Below are positions 1 to 10,558 of a stretch of 64,000 nucleotides of DNA, piece by piece; position 1 is the first letter of the stretch; every line of letters starts with the position of its first letter. Position numbers and translations under genes: made by a program. This stretch comes from Dulcicalothrix desertica PCC 7102 (GTDB lineage Bacteria; Cyanobacteriota; Cyanobacteriia; Cyanobacteriales; Nostocaceae). The stretch covers positions 422,890-486,889 of the forward strand of contig NZ_RSCL01000004.1 of NCBI RefSeq assembly GCF_003991905.1. The letters are read 5' to 3'. Under the pieces are notes generated by a model that saw only the letters and a list, made by a program, of their open reading frames with translations, searched no databases and was not told the origin of the DNA.

Positions 1-78
1 AAGGCGCCAATGAAGATAAAATTTTGCTGTCGTCAAACCCGTAGATAGTTTAAGCTAGCTGAAGATTGTTTTGATTTT

Positions 79-978
79 ATGGTAAAAAGAGGCGGTAGTG
101 TGCCTAAAAAAACTGGTTTAATTTCTTTTCTAGTGGTTTGTAGCTTATGGTGTTTGCCTTCGAGCGCAAACGCACAAGCTTTGATACCCCATACATTGCA
201 ACTGGATGCAGCGAAGCTTGAAAAACAAGGGTTATCTTTAGCTCAAGAAGCAGCTTCGTTGGGACAGTTTCAGCAATATGAGCTTGCTTTACCACGCGCG
301 CGCTTGGCATCGCAACTCGCACCGAAAAACGATAAAGTGTGGTTCCTTTTGGGCGGGTTGTATTTACAAACGAAAGATTATAATAATGCCATCAGTTCTT
401 TAAGAAAGGCTCAGGGACTCAATCCTAAGAATGCTGACGTTCAGTTTGCTTTGGGTTCTGTCCACTTTCAACAACAAAAATATCAAGAAGCTGCCGGATT
501 TTATCAAGCAGGTTTAAGATTAAAACCAAATGACCCCGAAGGACTATTTGACTTGGGCAATGCTTTTTACATGCTTGGAAAATTGCCTGATGCCATAGCC
601 CAATACAATAAGGCAGTTGCTCAAAATAAAAAATTCTGGCCTGCAATTAATAATATTGGTTTAATTAAGTACGAACAAGGTGATGCAACTGGCGCCATTA
701 AGCAATGGCAAACTGCTGTGTCACTCGATAAACAAGCTGCTGAACCTTTACTAGCACTAGCTGTAGCATTGCACGCTAGAGGAGACCGACAACAAGCACT
801 TGCACTTGGAGTACAAGCACTTCGTATCGATAACCGTTATGCTGACCTAGAATTTTTAAAGCAAAATCTCTGGGGTACACGCTTACTAGCTGACACGAAA
901 AAATTCATTGAGTTACCTGGTGTTCAAGCAGCTATCGAACAACGCGAAAGTCAGTCATCGAGACAAAGACCACAGTAA
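79..978 (+). CDS. Secreted TPR-repeat protein
   Basis: The 299-residue product has a basic N-terminus, a hydrophobic stretch (about residues 13-32) and an A-N-A cleavage-like site, so it is probably exported to the periplasm or thylakoid lumen. From about residue 50 to 260 it is a chain of tetratricopeptide repeats; the units around A-N-x-x-x-A and P-N-D-P-E-G-x-F-D-L-G-N are clear. TPRs are protein-docking scaffolds, so no reaction can be assigned. The start is the ATG at 79. A REP-like imperfect palindrome with a central GGCGCC follows the stop. Family certain, partner unknown. Confidence 0.8.
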   Translation: MVKRGGSVPKKTGLISFLVVCSLWCLPSSANAQALIPHTLQLDAAKLEKQGLSLAQEAASLGQFQQYELALPRARLASQLAPKNDKVWFLLGGLYLQTKDYNNAISSLRKAQGLNPKNADVQFALGSVHFQQQKYQEAAGFYQAGLRLKPNDPEGLFDLGNAFYMLGKLPDAIAQYNKAVAQNKKFWPAINNIGLIKYEQGDATGAIKQWQTAVSLDKQAAEPLLALAVALHARGDRQQALALGVQALRIDNRYADLEFLKQNLWGTRLLADTKKFIELPGVQAAIEQRESQSSRQRPQ

Positions 979-982
979 ATTG

Positions 983-1013
983 TAGGATAGGCGCCTCGCC
1001 TGTCCCACAACCC
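983..1013. repeat. REP-like imperfect palindrome
   Basis: GGATAGGCG and CGCCTGTCC form an imperfect inverted repeat around a GGCGCC site just after the TPR gene. A related element (CAGGCGGGACGCCTG followed by ACCCACAAG) lies near 33040. It may help end or protect transcripts. The rest of the gap up to 1208 shows nothing recognisable. Confidence 0.45.
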
Positions 1014-1208
1014 TCTCCAAATTTTAAATTCCCTATTGCAAGATTACGCACAATACAGTACATATATATTGTAAAGAATAAAAAGCAATAGCTCGACTCA
1101 TAAAAGTCAAGCTACTGTTCTTAAAAGGTGATATGCAAGGGATAGTTCTAACACGGCTTGTAAGATTTGTTGCTTTTGAGAGGGTTTTCCTTTTCAAGCG
1201 CAAGGTTT

Positions 1209-1616
1209 TCAAGCATTATCATCTTTGGGTAAGAGTGCCACTATTTGGTCTACAAACTGTTGATGGTCAACGACAGGCTTAGAAATGTAGCCATCTGCAC
1301 CACTCTGCTTAAGGAAATTCTCACGGTCACCTTCCATAGCATGTGCCGTTACCAAAATAATTGGTAAAGACGAAGTTTGTGGGTCAGATTTCAACATTTG
1401 TGTAATTTTGATACCATCAACAGACTTACCCTGGTAAACACTTCGAGATAGCGAAACATCCATCAGAATAATGTCGGCATCTCCTGATTGGGCAATTTTC
1501 ATTACCTCTTCCACATTTTCCGTGTGTTTGACGTCTAAGCCGCCCCGCTTGGTCAAAATCTTGGAAAAAACGCGAGCGTTAATCAGATCGTCTTCGACAA
1601 TCAATACAGTTTTCAT
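1209..1616 (-). CDS. Single-domain response regulator (CheY-like receiver)
   Basis: The 135-residue protein is only a receiver domain. It has the acidic pair D9/D10, the phospho-acceptor D53 in the L-M-D-V-S strand, T90 and K113, so all catalytic positions are present. With no output domain it must act by protein contact, like CheY or DivK. A short insertion with R-S-V-Y-Q-G-K-S-V-D-G follows the phospho-Asp, as in some cyanobacterial DivK-like proteins. No histidine kinase gene is adjacent, so its partner is elsewhere. The ATG at 1616 is the only reasonable start. Confidence 0.9.
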   Translation of the reverse strand: MKTVLIVEDDLINARVFSKILTKRGGLDVKHTENVEEVMKIAQSGDADIILMDVSLSRSVYQGKSVDGIKITQMLKSDPQTSSLPIILVTAHAMEGDRENFLKQSGADGYISKPVVDHQQFVDQIVALLPKDDNA

Positions 1617-1867
1617 GCGAATTTAACTTGTAGGGTGAAAGGGATGACTACCTGACTTTTCAGTTATACGTCTCCTTGTTTATTAATCCATACGTTTCTC
1701 TATCATCAAGGATAATACTACTGTTTTTTATCCTGTCTTGTATCAAAATTGTGTTTCAATGTGCTGCCTTAACTGCGAATGCTTACGCATTAAACGACAG
1801 GCGCCTATCGGTGTTCAAAAACTAAAACTTTGTTTGTATAGATTAGATAGATATCAGGTAAAAACTC

Positions 1868-4372
1868 ATGGCAAAACAGTTAAACCTTCTCTCAGGGGGA
1901 CAGGTAATCACCACAGCCTTGCACACCGAGATGCAACGGTCTTATCTTGAATATGCCATGAGTGTGATTGTCGGGCGAGCGTTACCCGATGTCCGCGATG
2001 GCTTAAAACCCGTTCACCGTCGCATTTTATACGCGATGCATGAATTAGGACTTACACCTGAGCGACCCTACCGAAAATGCGCGCGCGTAGTCGGCGACGT
2101 TCTCGGTAAATATCACCCACATGGCGACCAATCGGTTTATGATGCATTAGTTCGTTTGGTACAAGATTTTTCTAGTCGTTATCCTTTGCTCGCAGGTCAC
2201 GGTAATTTTGGTAGCGTCGATAACGACCCTCCAGCAGCAATGCGGTACACAGAAACTCGTCTTGCTTCCCTTGGTCATGAGGGTATGTTGACCGAAATAG
2301 GCGAAGAAACAGTTGAGTTTATTGGCAACTTTGATAATTCGCAGCAAGAACCAACTGTTTTACCAGCGCAGTTACCATTTTTAATCCTCAATGGTTGTGC
2401 GGGTATTGCTGTGGGGATGGCGACTAATATACCCCCGCATAATTTAAATGAAATAGTCGATGGGTTGGTTGCGCTCATTGATAATCCAGAATTACCTGAT
2501 AGCAAACTATTTGAATTAATACCTGGGCCAGATTTTCCAACGGGTGGGGAAATTGTTGGTGATTCGGGAATTCGCGAGGCTTATACTACTGGTCGGGGTA
2601 GTATTGTTTTACGTGGAATTGCCACAATTGAAGAAATCGCAGCAACTAAAGGAACGAAGCGTAAAACGGCGATTATTGTAACTGAGTTACCTTATCAGGT
2701 AAATAAGGCGGGTTGGATTGAAAAAATTGCCGAACTTGTTAACCAAGGACGGATAAATGGCATTTCTGATATCCGTGATGAAAGTGACCGGGATGGGATG
2801 CGCGTTGTTATTGAACTTAAACGTGATATTAACCCGCATGAAATTCTTCAAGCTTTATATCACCAGAGTGCTTTACAAAGTAACTTCGGCGCCATTTTGC
2901 TCGCTTTGGTTGACGGTCAGCCCAGGCAGTTGAGTTTACGTAATTTATTACTGGAGTTTTTACGTTTCCGCGAGCAAACCTTAGTACGTCGCTATAGTTA
3001 TGAATTGGGCAAGGCAGAAAATCGCTCGCATTTGGTAGAAGGTTTGCTCAAAGCTTTGTCAAATTTGGATGAACTTATTAGTATATTGCGACAGGCGCCT
3101 GATGGGAGTACGGCAAAAGTTCAAATTGCCAGCAGGTTAGAGTTGACCGAAGTTCAAGCTGATGCCATACTCGCTATGCCGTTAAGGCGCCTAACTGGTT
3201 TAGAACGACAAAATCTTGAACAAGAGTTTAACGAACTTAGAGAGCAAATTACTGATCTTCAACGATTATTGGGTGATCGCAAAGAGTTACTAAAATCTCT
3301 GAAAAAAGATTTTCGATCTTTGAAAAAAAAGTTTGGTGACGAGCGTCGAACTCGTATTGGTGCTGAAGCGAAGTTTGAGCCACCAAAGGGAGCGAAGAAA
3401 AATTCCGACGACGACACAAAATCAAATCCAACTTCAAAACCCGAAGTTAAAAGCGAAGAAACAATACTCGAATTAACTCATCGCGGTTATGTTCGACGTT
3501 CCCAACCCAACGGTAAAAAACCCAAGGGCGATAATAATTTATCTGAAAACGATTTTATTCTTCAAACGGTAGATACCAATACCGAAAAGGAATTACTTAT
3601 CATTACTAGCGGCGCCAAAGTTTATCCAATACGAGTTGGTGATATTCCAGTTTCAACCGGACGCTCCGGAACTCGTGGAACTCCATTAATTACTTTACTT
3701 AGTAACACCGCTCAAGGCGCCACTGAAGCAATTATCACTCGGTTCATGCAGCCAGAAAATCAAGACGGTGAAATGATTCTCTTGACTAAGCAAGGACGTA
3801 TTAAACGATTATCGTTGATGGAGTTTAGCAACTTATCACGTCGCGGTATTACAATCACTAAACTTAAAGACGATGATGAACTGCTATCTACACAGTTTAC
3901 AAATCCAGGCGCCTCTGTTGTGCTGGCTTCTTCGGGTGGGCGCCTGTTAAGGTTTGCAATAAATGACGAACAATTAGCAATAATGGGACGCACCGCAATG
4001 GGTGTACAAGCAATGCGTCTACGTTTGAACGAAACAATGGCGGGTTTCGTGAGCGTTAAAAATTCCACTAATATACTGCTGGTAACTCAAATGGGTTATG
4101 CCAAACAAATTTCACTCTCGAATTTACGACTAGCTAACCGAGGTGATATTGGCACTCAGTCGTGTAAATTTACAAATAAAACCGATGCTTTAGCTGGAAT
4201 TACAAATGCAATACCACGAGGAGAAGTAGCGCTTATCACCAACCAACAGCGATTAGTCCGTGTGGCGATTGATACTGTTAAACTTTCAAACCGGGATAGT
4301 ACGGGTGAAAGTATCCTCCAACTAAATCGTGACGAGAAAATAATCTCAGTCGTTGAAATACGACAACCCTAA
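1868..4372 (+). CDS. gyrA: Type IIA DNA topoisomerase subunit A (GyrA/ParC-like)
   Basis: The 834-residue protein is a DNA breakage-reunion subunit. The winged-helix/tower core carries the catalytic tyrosine Y127 in A-A-M-R-Y-T-E-T. The C-terminal half is a beta-pinwheel after a charged, low-complexity linker (about residues 495-535). The position equivalent to E. coli GyrA Ser83 is Gln88 ([10 protein letters not shown]), and the Asp equivalent (D92) is kept. I do not find the GyrA-box (Q-R-R-G-G-K-G type) in the first pinwheel blade; [10 protein letters not shown] stands there. Cyanobacteria often carry two GyrA homologues, and this one may act more as a decatenase. Start ATG 1868. Confidence 0.9.
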   Translation: MAKQLNLLSGGQVITTALHTEMQRSYLEYAMSVIVGRALPDVRDGLKPVHRRILYAMHELGLTPERPYRKCARVVGDVLGKYHPHGDQSVYDALVRLVQDFSSRYPLLAGHGNFGSVDNDPPAAMRYTETRLASLGHEGMLTEIGEETVEFIGNFDNSQQEPTVLPAQLPFLILNGCAGIAVGMATNIPPHNLNEIVDGLVALIDNPELPDSKLFELIPGPDFPTGGEIVGDSGIREAYTTGRGSIVLRGIATIEEIAATKGTKRKTAIIVTELPYQVNKAGWIEKIAELVNQGRINGISDIRDESDRDGMRVVIELKRDINPHEILQALYHQSALQSNFGAILLALVDGQPRQLSLRNLLLEFLRFREQTLVRRYSYELGKAENRSHLVEGLLKALSNLDELISILRQAPDGSTAKVQIASRLELTEVQADAILAMPLRRLTGLERQNLEQEFNELREQITDLQRLLGDRKELLKSLKKDFRSLKKKFGDERRTRIGAEAKFEPPKGAKKNSDDDTKSNPTSKPEVKSEETILELTHRGYVRRSQPNGKKPKGDNNLSENDFILQTVDTNTEKELLIITSGAKVYPIRVGDIPVSTGRSGTRGTPLITLLSNTAQGATEAIITRFMQPENQDGEMILLTKQGRIKRLSLMEFSNLSRRGITITKLKDDDELLSTQFTNPGASVVLASSGGRLLRFAINDEQLAIMGRTAMGVQAMRLRLNETMAGFVSVKNSTNILLVTQMGYAKQISLSNLRLANRGDIGTQSCKFTNKTDALAGITNAIPRGEVALITNQQRLVRVAIDTVKLSNRDSTGESILQLNRDEKIISVVEIRQP

Positions 4373-4571
4373 TTCCTTCAAAGGATATTCAAAAATTAAA
4401 CTAACCATCCCATAAAAAAATTTCTGAATTTGATACGCATGGTGTAGTCTCTACATCATGCAATTTTTGTGTCTGGTTATACTTATACAAAATATATATA
4501 TCAGTAATTTTTATCACATTCTGTCCCAGGTATGATTTTATTAAAGGTGTGTAACAGAAAAGAAAATATTT

Positions 4572-4589
4572 GTTATATTTATTTACATA
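4572..4589 (+). promoter_or_regulatory. HLR1-like direct repeat upstream of hli
   Basis: GTTATATT-TA-TTTACATA fits the high-light regulatory element 1 pattern (two octamers of type (G/T)TTACA(T/A)(T/A) two bases apart) with a single mismatch, a T for C in the first half. It lies about 40 bp before the hli start. HLR1 is the binding site of the response regulator RpaB in cyanobacteria. The assignment is by pattern only. Confidence 0.4.
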
Positions 4590-4627
4590 AGACCTTAAGC
4601 TTTTAATTCCAATTTGGAGTAGTAACC

Positions 4628-4813
4628 ATGCAAAATACAACAGCAACCAATATTAACGCACCAGTAATGCAAGACCGTAATGCTTGGCGTTGGGGATTTA
4701 CTCCACAAGCAGAAATTTGGAATGGTCGTTTAGCAATGATTGGTTTTTTAGCAGCAGCTTTGATTGAAATTTTTTCTGGTAAAGGCTTTTTACACTTCTG
4801 GGGCATTTTTTAA
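4628..4813 (+). CDS. hli: High-light-inducible protein (Hlip / SCP)
   Basis: A 61-residue one-helix protein of the light-harvesting-like family. The chlorophyll-binding signature E-x-x-N-G-R-x-A-M-I-G-F-x-x-A is perfect (A-E-I-W-N-G-R-L-A-M-I-G-F-L-A-A), within a single membrane helix. Hlips bind chlorophyll and carotenoid in thylakoids and protect photosystem assembly under high light. A GGAG Shine-Dalgarno sits about 8 bases before the ATG. An HLR1-like site upstream and a strong terminator downstream make this a self-contained transcription unit. Confidence 0.93.
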   Translation: MQNTTATNINAPVMQDRNAWRWGFTPQAEIWNGRLAMIGFLAAALIEIFSGKGFLHFWGIF

Positions 4814-4860
4814 GTTCAAATATAACTGTCTTGAATTGATACCCTGTAGATGTTATATAA

Positions 4861-4905
4861 CCTGGGAAGATAAGTGCCTATCCTCCCAGGCTTTTTAAAT
4901 TTTTA
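4861..4905 (+). terminator. Rho-independent terminator after hli
   Basis: CCTGGGA-A-GATA, a six-base loop, TATC-C-TCCCAGG form a long GC-rich stem followed by CTTTTTAAATTTTT. It is placed right for the hli transcript. The remaining gap to 5165 contains no gene, only a relic around TCATTGTCAGCGCAGCGAAG that resembles a sequence near 21150. Confidence 0.8.
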
Positions 4906-5165
4906 TATAATATTCTTTACATAAATCAATTTAAATTTACATTACTTAACTTTTTGAGCAATTTTTTATATACAAATTAGACATAAAAATCAAAACCTGG
5001 AAGTTATAAAACACCCAGGTTCATATTATGACGCTAATTAAAAAGTTGACTAGAAGTTTAACTTGTCATTGTCAGCGCAGCGAAGAACCTAAGGTTTAAC
5101 TATATATACCAGATGCTTCACCGGGCGTGACTCATGACAAACAGGGGGACATTTGAAAATATCCT

Positions 5166-6338
5166 TTAACGAATATACTCTTTCAAAACGCTATTGCGGT
5201 TAGGATGGCGCAACTTACGAAGTGCTTTAGCTTCGATTTGACGAATTCGTTCGCGTGTGACGTTAAAGATTTGTCCAATTTCTTCTAAAGTTTTCATGCG
5301 ACCGTCATCTAGTCCATATCTTAAACGCAGTACATCACGTTCACGAGGGCTAAGACTATCAAGAACTTTTTCGAGGTCTTCGCGCAATAAATTCTTAGAC
5401 ACTTGGTCTTCGGGTGTTTCACCATCCGATTCAATAAAGTCGCCTAATCGAGAATCTTCTTCCTTACCGATAGGAGTTTCTAACGAAATAGGTAATTGCG
5501 CTGACTTAGCAATAAACCTTAACTTCTCAATAGTCATCTCCATGCGGGTAGCAATTTCTTCCTCAGTAGGTTTGCGACCCATTTCTTGAGAAAGTAACTT
5601 CGTTGTTTTCTTTATACGTGAAATGGTTTCGTAAAGGTGGACTGGTAAACGAATAGTACGTGATTGGTCGGCAATTGCGCGTGTAATAGCTTGACGAATC
5701 CACCATGTCGCATAAGTTGAGAATTTGTAACCTTTTTCATGGTCAAACTTCTCAGCCGCGCGAATCAAACCAAGACTTCCTTCTTGTATCAAATCTTGGA
5801 AAGACAGCCCACGATTCATATACTTCTTGGCAATTGAAACCACAAGACGCAGGTTGGACTGCACCATTTTATCTTTTGCCCGACGCCCGATGTGCAAACG
5901 ATAGCGGAATTGTGGTAATGTTAATTGCACAGCCTCAGCCCACTCGCTATCTCTGGGGTCACGGTCTAATTGCTGGGACAATTTTTCTCGAATTCTTTCC
6001 AATTCGAGTAAATCAGCAATTTTACGCGCTAATTCGATTTCTTCATCCGCACGAAGCAAACGAATTCGACCGATTTCTTGTAAGTAAAGACGGATCGAAT
6101 CTTCGGTGTAATGCTTCTTCTTGGACTGTGCCCGACGACGCGATTTAGCGGCTTTTCCAGACTTTGCGTCGTCCTCATCAGATGTCGGTTCTAGAAAATC
6201 ATCGATTTCGCCATCATCGCCAAGTAGCAAGTCCTCTTCATCATCTATTAAGAGTTCCTCTAACTCGAAATCAGGCTGATTTGTGACTACTAGATCAGGC
6301 TGAAATATATTTTCGAGTACGTTATTAGCCTGGTTCAT
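5166..6338 (-). CDS. sigA: Principal RNA polymerase sigma factor SigA (group 1)
   Basis: The 390-residue sigma-70 protein has an acidic N-terminus (about 20-60), region 1.2 ([15 protein letters not shown]), region 2 with the -10 recognition helix ([14 protein letters not shown]), region 3, and region 4.2 helix-turn-helix ([20 protein letters not shown]). Length and the K-K-K-H-Y-T-E-D motif fit the housekeeping SigA (RpoD1) of filamentous cyanobacteria rather than the shorter group 2 factors. The gene stands alone with about 1.7 kb of gene-poor DNA upstream. Confidence 0.95.
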   Translation of the reverse strand: MNQANNVLENIFQPDLVVTNQPDFELEELLIDDEEDLLLGDDGEIDDFLEPTSDEDDAKSGKAAKSRRRAQSKKKHYTEDSIRLYLQEIGRIRLLRADEEIELARKIADLLELERIREKLSQQLDRDPRDSEWAEAVQLTLPQFRYRLHIGRRAKDKMVQSNLRLVVSIAKKYMNRGLSFQDLIQEGSLGLIRAAEKFDHEKGYKFSTYATWWIRQAITRAIADQSRTIRLPVHLYETISRIKKTTKLLSQEMGRKPTEEEIATRMEMTIEKLRFIAKSAQLPISLETPIGKEEDSRLGDFIESDGETPEDQVSKNLLREDLEKVLDSLSPRERDVLRLRYGLDDGRMKTLEEIGQIFNVTRERIRQIEAKALRKLRHPNRNSVLKEYIR

Positions 6339-8039
6339 GCCGCGTTCCTCATGCTCCTTGCAGAATCAATTACTCAAGACAAAATTGCAGTTGCTCGCGT
6401 GACGAGCTTTGAATATCATCCCTACAACTAGGGTAATGACTAATTTAGCTAAAAAATGTTCAGACATGTTACATATTTCATCTAAAAAAATATGCAAACA
6501 AATTTCCGAAACTTAACCCACAGCAAGAATGCTTAAAAAGGGTTTTAAAGACATACTGCACACCATCCAATAGCTACTGCCGATTAAATACTCATACATT
6601 GAGCCTTTCTCAGAAATAGCAATTGAGTTTGGCATTGTTTATTAAGTGAAAAACACTTTATGTTGCTCACGCACATGCAGTTGCGATTGAATTACCTGTT
6701 ACAGACCTTCAACCTAAATTACACCTTACAAAAAAACATCTTTACTAATGGGATGAAGATATTTTTTTGTCAAGACTTTTTAGATTGTAGCCTGTTTCAC
6801 AAAAATTGCACTTATTTTGTGTAATATCCGTGAAAGAACTTTAATCAACAAAGCCTGTTATATCAAATAGAAATTTTGAGCGGCAACCGTACACTTGAAC
6901 TTTACCCAAATCTTAACTATAACCACCAAGAAATTATTGTTAATTTCTTTGAAGAGGCACGTCAAAATGCAGGAAAACTTTGCACGGATTTGCCAAAACC
7001 TCAATCATTTGGTAAGCAAGCGTTCTCGTAAGTGGTTTTGTTACCAAAAACTATTTCTAACAGTTTTGCATTACACAACAAAAGCATATTTTTGAATGAA
7101 ATACGGGTGAAAACACATTACTCGGTAACTACTACTTACTCTAACTCGCTACGGGATACAGCAGAACAAGTAAGGGAAGTAACAACCATTTTCTTGCTGG
7201 AAGCGAGAAAACTCGATACTTAGACCCTAGACAAAACATAAATGCCTTTACCAAGCATCTATACTTAAAGGCGCCTTTTCCTATAGACAAGTGAAGCTTT
7301 GCAAGTTTAATGCCGCAATCACCGTTTTTTGAGATAAGCCAATATTTTAATCAAGTGGCTTCGCTTGAAATTAAGGCAACCAGCAGCAAAATATCTGCGG
7401 GGTACAGTAAAAATTAGCCATACGTCGCTAATTAATTTAACTCTAGCTTATTTAATTTTAATCGCACGAGGACGTGCTACTGAAATGTCAACCCTGTGAG
7501 ACTTGACAAACTGTTCTTATTGTATACAACGTATTTTAATCAATTCAAAACGAGTTTGACACTCAGGACTAACAATATTAACCCACTTGATACAAAAATG
7601 CATAGTAAACCCAGAAAAATACTCACCTCACACACCTCATACCACGCAAATTCTATCTACAACAGCTATTCACAGCAGTTAATGCAACACGTTTTTTGCG
7701 ACAGTAGCTCGTTGTATTTATTAGAACAATTATACTGAGAAGCGCTCTTTCCCCTGTTTACTTAATACTTCCAACCAAATCACTATCTATATACTGAGAT
7801 TTCCTAATTGTCAGCTTTTGATGACAATACTGTTCACTGTCCTGAGTACATCTACTTTTTATTACGAGATGTAAAGTTTTATGAAGATAGGTAAGTAGAT
7901 TAAATTAGCATATCAGATTTTGGCAAATATGCACTATAAGTTAGTGCTATGCATAACTATGGTGAAGACTTATGCACAAAACTTTACAAAGTTTAGTAAG
8001 ATAACCTCATAACAAAAATGAGTATTTTTTCTTATTGAC
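6339..8039. other. Long gene-poor stretch between sigA and ndhD
   Basis: About 1.7 kb lie between the divergent sigA and ndhD starts. Three short ORFs here (6895-7095, 7032-7223, 7496-7738) have no recognisable domain, no convincing ribosome site and biased amino acid content, so I do not call them. One GGCGCC is present (near 7270). The stretch may hold long 5' leaders of sigA and ndhD or a small RNA, but I see no defined terminator or tRNA fold. Confidence 0.5.
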
Positions 8040-9725
8040 ATGGCGGAACATTTTCCCTGGCTAACCGCGATCATCTTCTTACCACTAGTTGCTTCGCTTG
8101 CAATTCCATTTTTACCTGATAAAGATGGCAAGCAAGTGCGGTGGTACGCTTTAGGAGTAGGTATCGCCGATTTAGTACTGATGTGCTATGCATTTTGGAA
8201 GCACTACGATGCAACTAGTGCGAAGTTTCAGCTTGCGGAGAATTATGCCTGGGTACCCCAGATAGGTCTGAATTGGGCGGTTTCTGTTGATGGATTGTCA
8301 GTTCCGCTGGTACTGTTGGCTGGGTTTGTAACGACACTCGCTATTTTCTCTGCATGGCAAGTAGACAGGCGCCCACGTTTATTTTATGCGCTGATGCTGG
8401 TTTTATATTCGGCGCAGATAGGCGTGTTCGTAGCGCAAGACTTGCTACTGTTTTTCATCATGTGGGAAGTCGAGTTGGTACCCGTTTACTTACTGGTTTC
8501 GATTTGGGGTGGACAAAGACGTCGCTATGCAGCAACAAAATTCATACTATATACAGCGGCAGCATCTATATTTATTCTTGTAGCAGCTCTTGGAATGGGG
8601 CTTTATGGTGGTGGCGATTTAACTTTCGATATTGCTGCACTCGCTTTAAAAGATTATCCAATTGGTTTAGAACTTTTTTTGTATGCTGGGTTACTGATTG
8701 CATTTGGTGTCAAGCTAGCAATTTTCCCGTTACATACTTGGCTACCTGATGCTCACGGTGAAGCTTCTGCTCCTGTATCAATGATTTTGGCGGGTGTACT
8801 CCTCAAAATGGGTGGATACGGGTTGATTCGCATCAATATGGAGCTTCTTGGTGATGCTCATATATATTTCGCTCCAGTTTTAGCAATACTTGGTGTCATC
8901 AATATTATCTACGGCGCCTTAAATTCGTTGGCTCAAAAAAACATGAAGCGTCGGTTGGCGTATTCATCAGTATCGCACATGGGTTTTGTGTTGCTAGGTA
9001 TCGCCTCGTTTACTGACCTGGGGATCAATGGCGCCATGCTACAAATGATTTCTCACGGTTTGATAGCAGCAGTACTGTTCTTTTTAGCTGGAGTAACTTA
9101 CGACCGAACCCACACAATGGCAATGGAAGAAATGGGTGGTGTTGGGCAGGTAATGCCAAAAGTATTTGCCCTGTTTACAATTGGCGCAATGGCTTCGTTA
9201 GCGTTACCTGGAATGAGTAGTTTTGCTAGCGAACTCGCTGTGTTTGTTGGTCTGACAAGCAGTGACATTTACAGTTCAACGTTCTGTACAGTGACCGTTT
9301 TCCTATCTGCTGTTGGCGTAATTCTTACCCCAATTTACCTATTATCGTTACTCAAACAGGTATTTTATGGTAACGGCGCCGTACTCCAATGCGAAATAGG
9401 AAGCGGTGGTTTACAAGCTTTAGAAACAGAAGATGTAGTTTGTTTCGGTACCGACTGCGTTCTTCCTACCAAATCAGTTTACCGCGATGCTAGCGCCCGC
9501 GAAGTATTTATTGCTGCTAGCTTCCTAGTGCTGATTATCGGTATAGGTTTGTATCCTAGATTTACGATGAAAATTTACGATGCAAAAACTGTTGCAATTA
9601 ATACTCAAATACGCGCTTCTTATACACAAATAGCAAACAGCAATCCTGGTATCTATGCTCAAGGATTATTAGCTCCTACAATCTCAGAAACAGAAACCGC
9701 GACTGTTTTAGGAACTTTTAAATAG
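8040..9725 (+). CDS. ndhD: NAD(P)H-quinone oxidoreductase chain 4 (NdhD)
   Basis: The 561-residue protein is a proton-pumping membrane subunit of the NDH-1 complex, which carries cyclic electron flow and respiration in thylakoids. It has about 14 membrane helices, the conserved glutamate of the [10 protein letters not shown] helix, the key lysine in [18 protein letters not shown], and H-M-G-F-V-L-L-G. The sequence is of the NdhD1/NdhD2 (NDH-1L) type rather than the CO2-uptake NdhD3/D4 type, and it is not next to ndhF, which agrees. Start ATG 8040. A terminator follows. Confidence 0.93.
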   Translation: MAEHFPWLTAIIFLPLVASLAIPFLPDKDGKQVRWYALGVGIADLVLMCYAFWKHYDATSAKFQLAENYAWVPQIGLNWAVSVDGLSVPLVLLAGFVTTLAIFSAWQVDRRPRLFYALMLVLYSAQIGVFVAQDLLLFFIMWEVELVPVYLLVSIWGGQRRRYAATKFILYTAAASIFILVAALGMGLYGGGDLTFDIAALALKDYPIGLELFLYAGLLIAFGVKLAIFPLHTWLPDAHGEASAPVSMILAGVLLKMGGYGLIRINMELLGDAHIYFAPVLAILGVINIIYGALNSLAQKNMKRRLAYSSVSHMGFVLLGIASFTDLGINGAMLQMISHGLIAAVLFFLAGVTYDRTHTMAMEEMGGVGQVMPKVFALFTIGAMASLALPGMSSFASELAVFVGLTSSDIYSSTFCTVTVFLSAVGVILTPIYLLSLLKQVFYGNGAVLQCEIGSGGLQALETEDVVCFGTDCVLPTKSVYRDASAREVFIAASFLVLIIGIGLYPRFTMKIYDAKTVAINTQIRASYTQIANSNPGIYAQGLLAPTISETETATVLGTFK

Positions 9726-9766
9726 ATATACCAGTTTGTGTTAACCTCTACCTCTGAATCCTTACG

Positions 9767-9800
9767 AGCAGTCGTCTATAGAAAGCGTCTGCTTTTTTTT
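9767..9800 (+). terminator. Terminator after ndhD
   Basis: AGCAGTCGT pairs with GCGTCTGCT (one mismatch, one G-T wobble) and is followed by eight T. It lies just after ndhD and just before the end of the convergent sfsA gene. Confidence 0.75.
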
Positions 9801-9805
9801 GCGTG

Positions 9806-10534
9806 TTACATTACACATGGCACCAAACCTAAATAGCGAACACCAATGGGGGTAATTTCAAATCTACAAGGCAATATCTCAACACCCATAGCAAAAGCAT
9901 TTCTCAGCAACTTACCGTATACAGGGTCAGTGCTGTCACCTGGAGCAAACTCCGTACAATCTGCTCGGTTAATAAAATAAAGCATTACCGCACGACTGTG
10001 AGGTAACAAAGCCGTTAACTCCCGCAAATGCTTTTGCCCACGTGTAGTCTCTGTATCAGGAAACAGCGCTAACCGACCCGATGCCAAAGTTGTATTTTTG
10101 ACTTCAACATAAACAGGTAAGTCTGTATCATTCCCCGTCAACAAAAAATCAATACGACTCTTTTTGTCAATTCCGTAAGGTACTTCACCCTTAATAAAAG
10201 TGTAATTTCCCAATTCTGGAAATAAATGCTGTGCGAGGGCAAGCTTTATAATTCGATTGGGTAAAGCAGTATTAATGCCCACCCAAGTTGGTTCATTATC
10301 GTTGACTTGTATAAGTTCCAGGGTATAAGCTAGCTTGCGTGCTTCGTTGTCGCTTTTCGACAGCATAACCGGACTACCTGGTGTTGATACTCCCGTCATC
10401 GGGCCAGTATTGGGACAGTGTGCAGTGACTACTTCTCCTGAAGCAAGTTCGACATCCGCAAAAAACCGCTTGTAGCGTTTTACGAAAATTCCAGAGTATA
10501 AAGGTGGATAGTAGTATAAATAATCATCAGTCAT
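9806..10534 (-). CDS. sfsA: DNA/RNA nuclease SfsA homologue
   Basis: The 242-residue protein matches the SfsA family along its whole length: the OB-like N-terminus (F-V-K-R-Y-K-R-F-F-A-D-V), H-C-P-N-T-G-P-M, the R-I-D-F-L-L and V-E-V-K-N-T-T-L nuclease-fold core (D-x-n-E-x-K), and A-L-F-P-D-T-E-T-T-R-G-Q-K-H-L. SfsA was named for stimulating maltose fermentation in E. coli; the fold is PD-(D/E)XK-like and its real substrate is unclear. The ATG at 10534 lies 24 bp from the divergent neighbour, so the two genes share a promoter region. Confidence 0.93.
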   Translation of the reverse strand: MTDDYLYYYPPLYSGIFVKRYKRFFADVELASGEVVTAHCPNTGPMTGVSTPGSPVMLSKSDNEARKLAYTLELIQVNDNEPTWVGINTALPNRIIKLALAQHLFPELGNYTFIKGEVPYGIDKKSRIDFLLTGNDTDLPVYVEVKNTTLASGRLALFPDTETTRGQKHLRELTALLPHSRAVMLYFINRADCTEFAPGDSTDPVYGKLLRNAFAMGVEILPCRFEITPIGVRYLGLVPCVM

Positions 10535-10558
10535 TGATTTGTGTACTTTAACTAAACT

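Noticed and set aside
7621..7645. ACTCACCTCACACACCTC resembling the Yfr1 motif ACTCCTCACAC
   Set aside because: The exact motif is not present and no flanking hairpin plus terminator was found.
6895..7738. Three short ORFs in the sigA-ndhD interval
   Set aside because: No domain, no ribosome site, unusual composition and overlap among frames; treated as chance ORFs.
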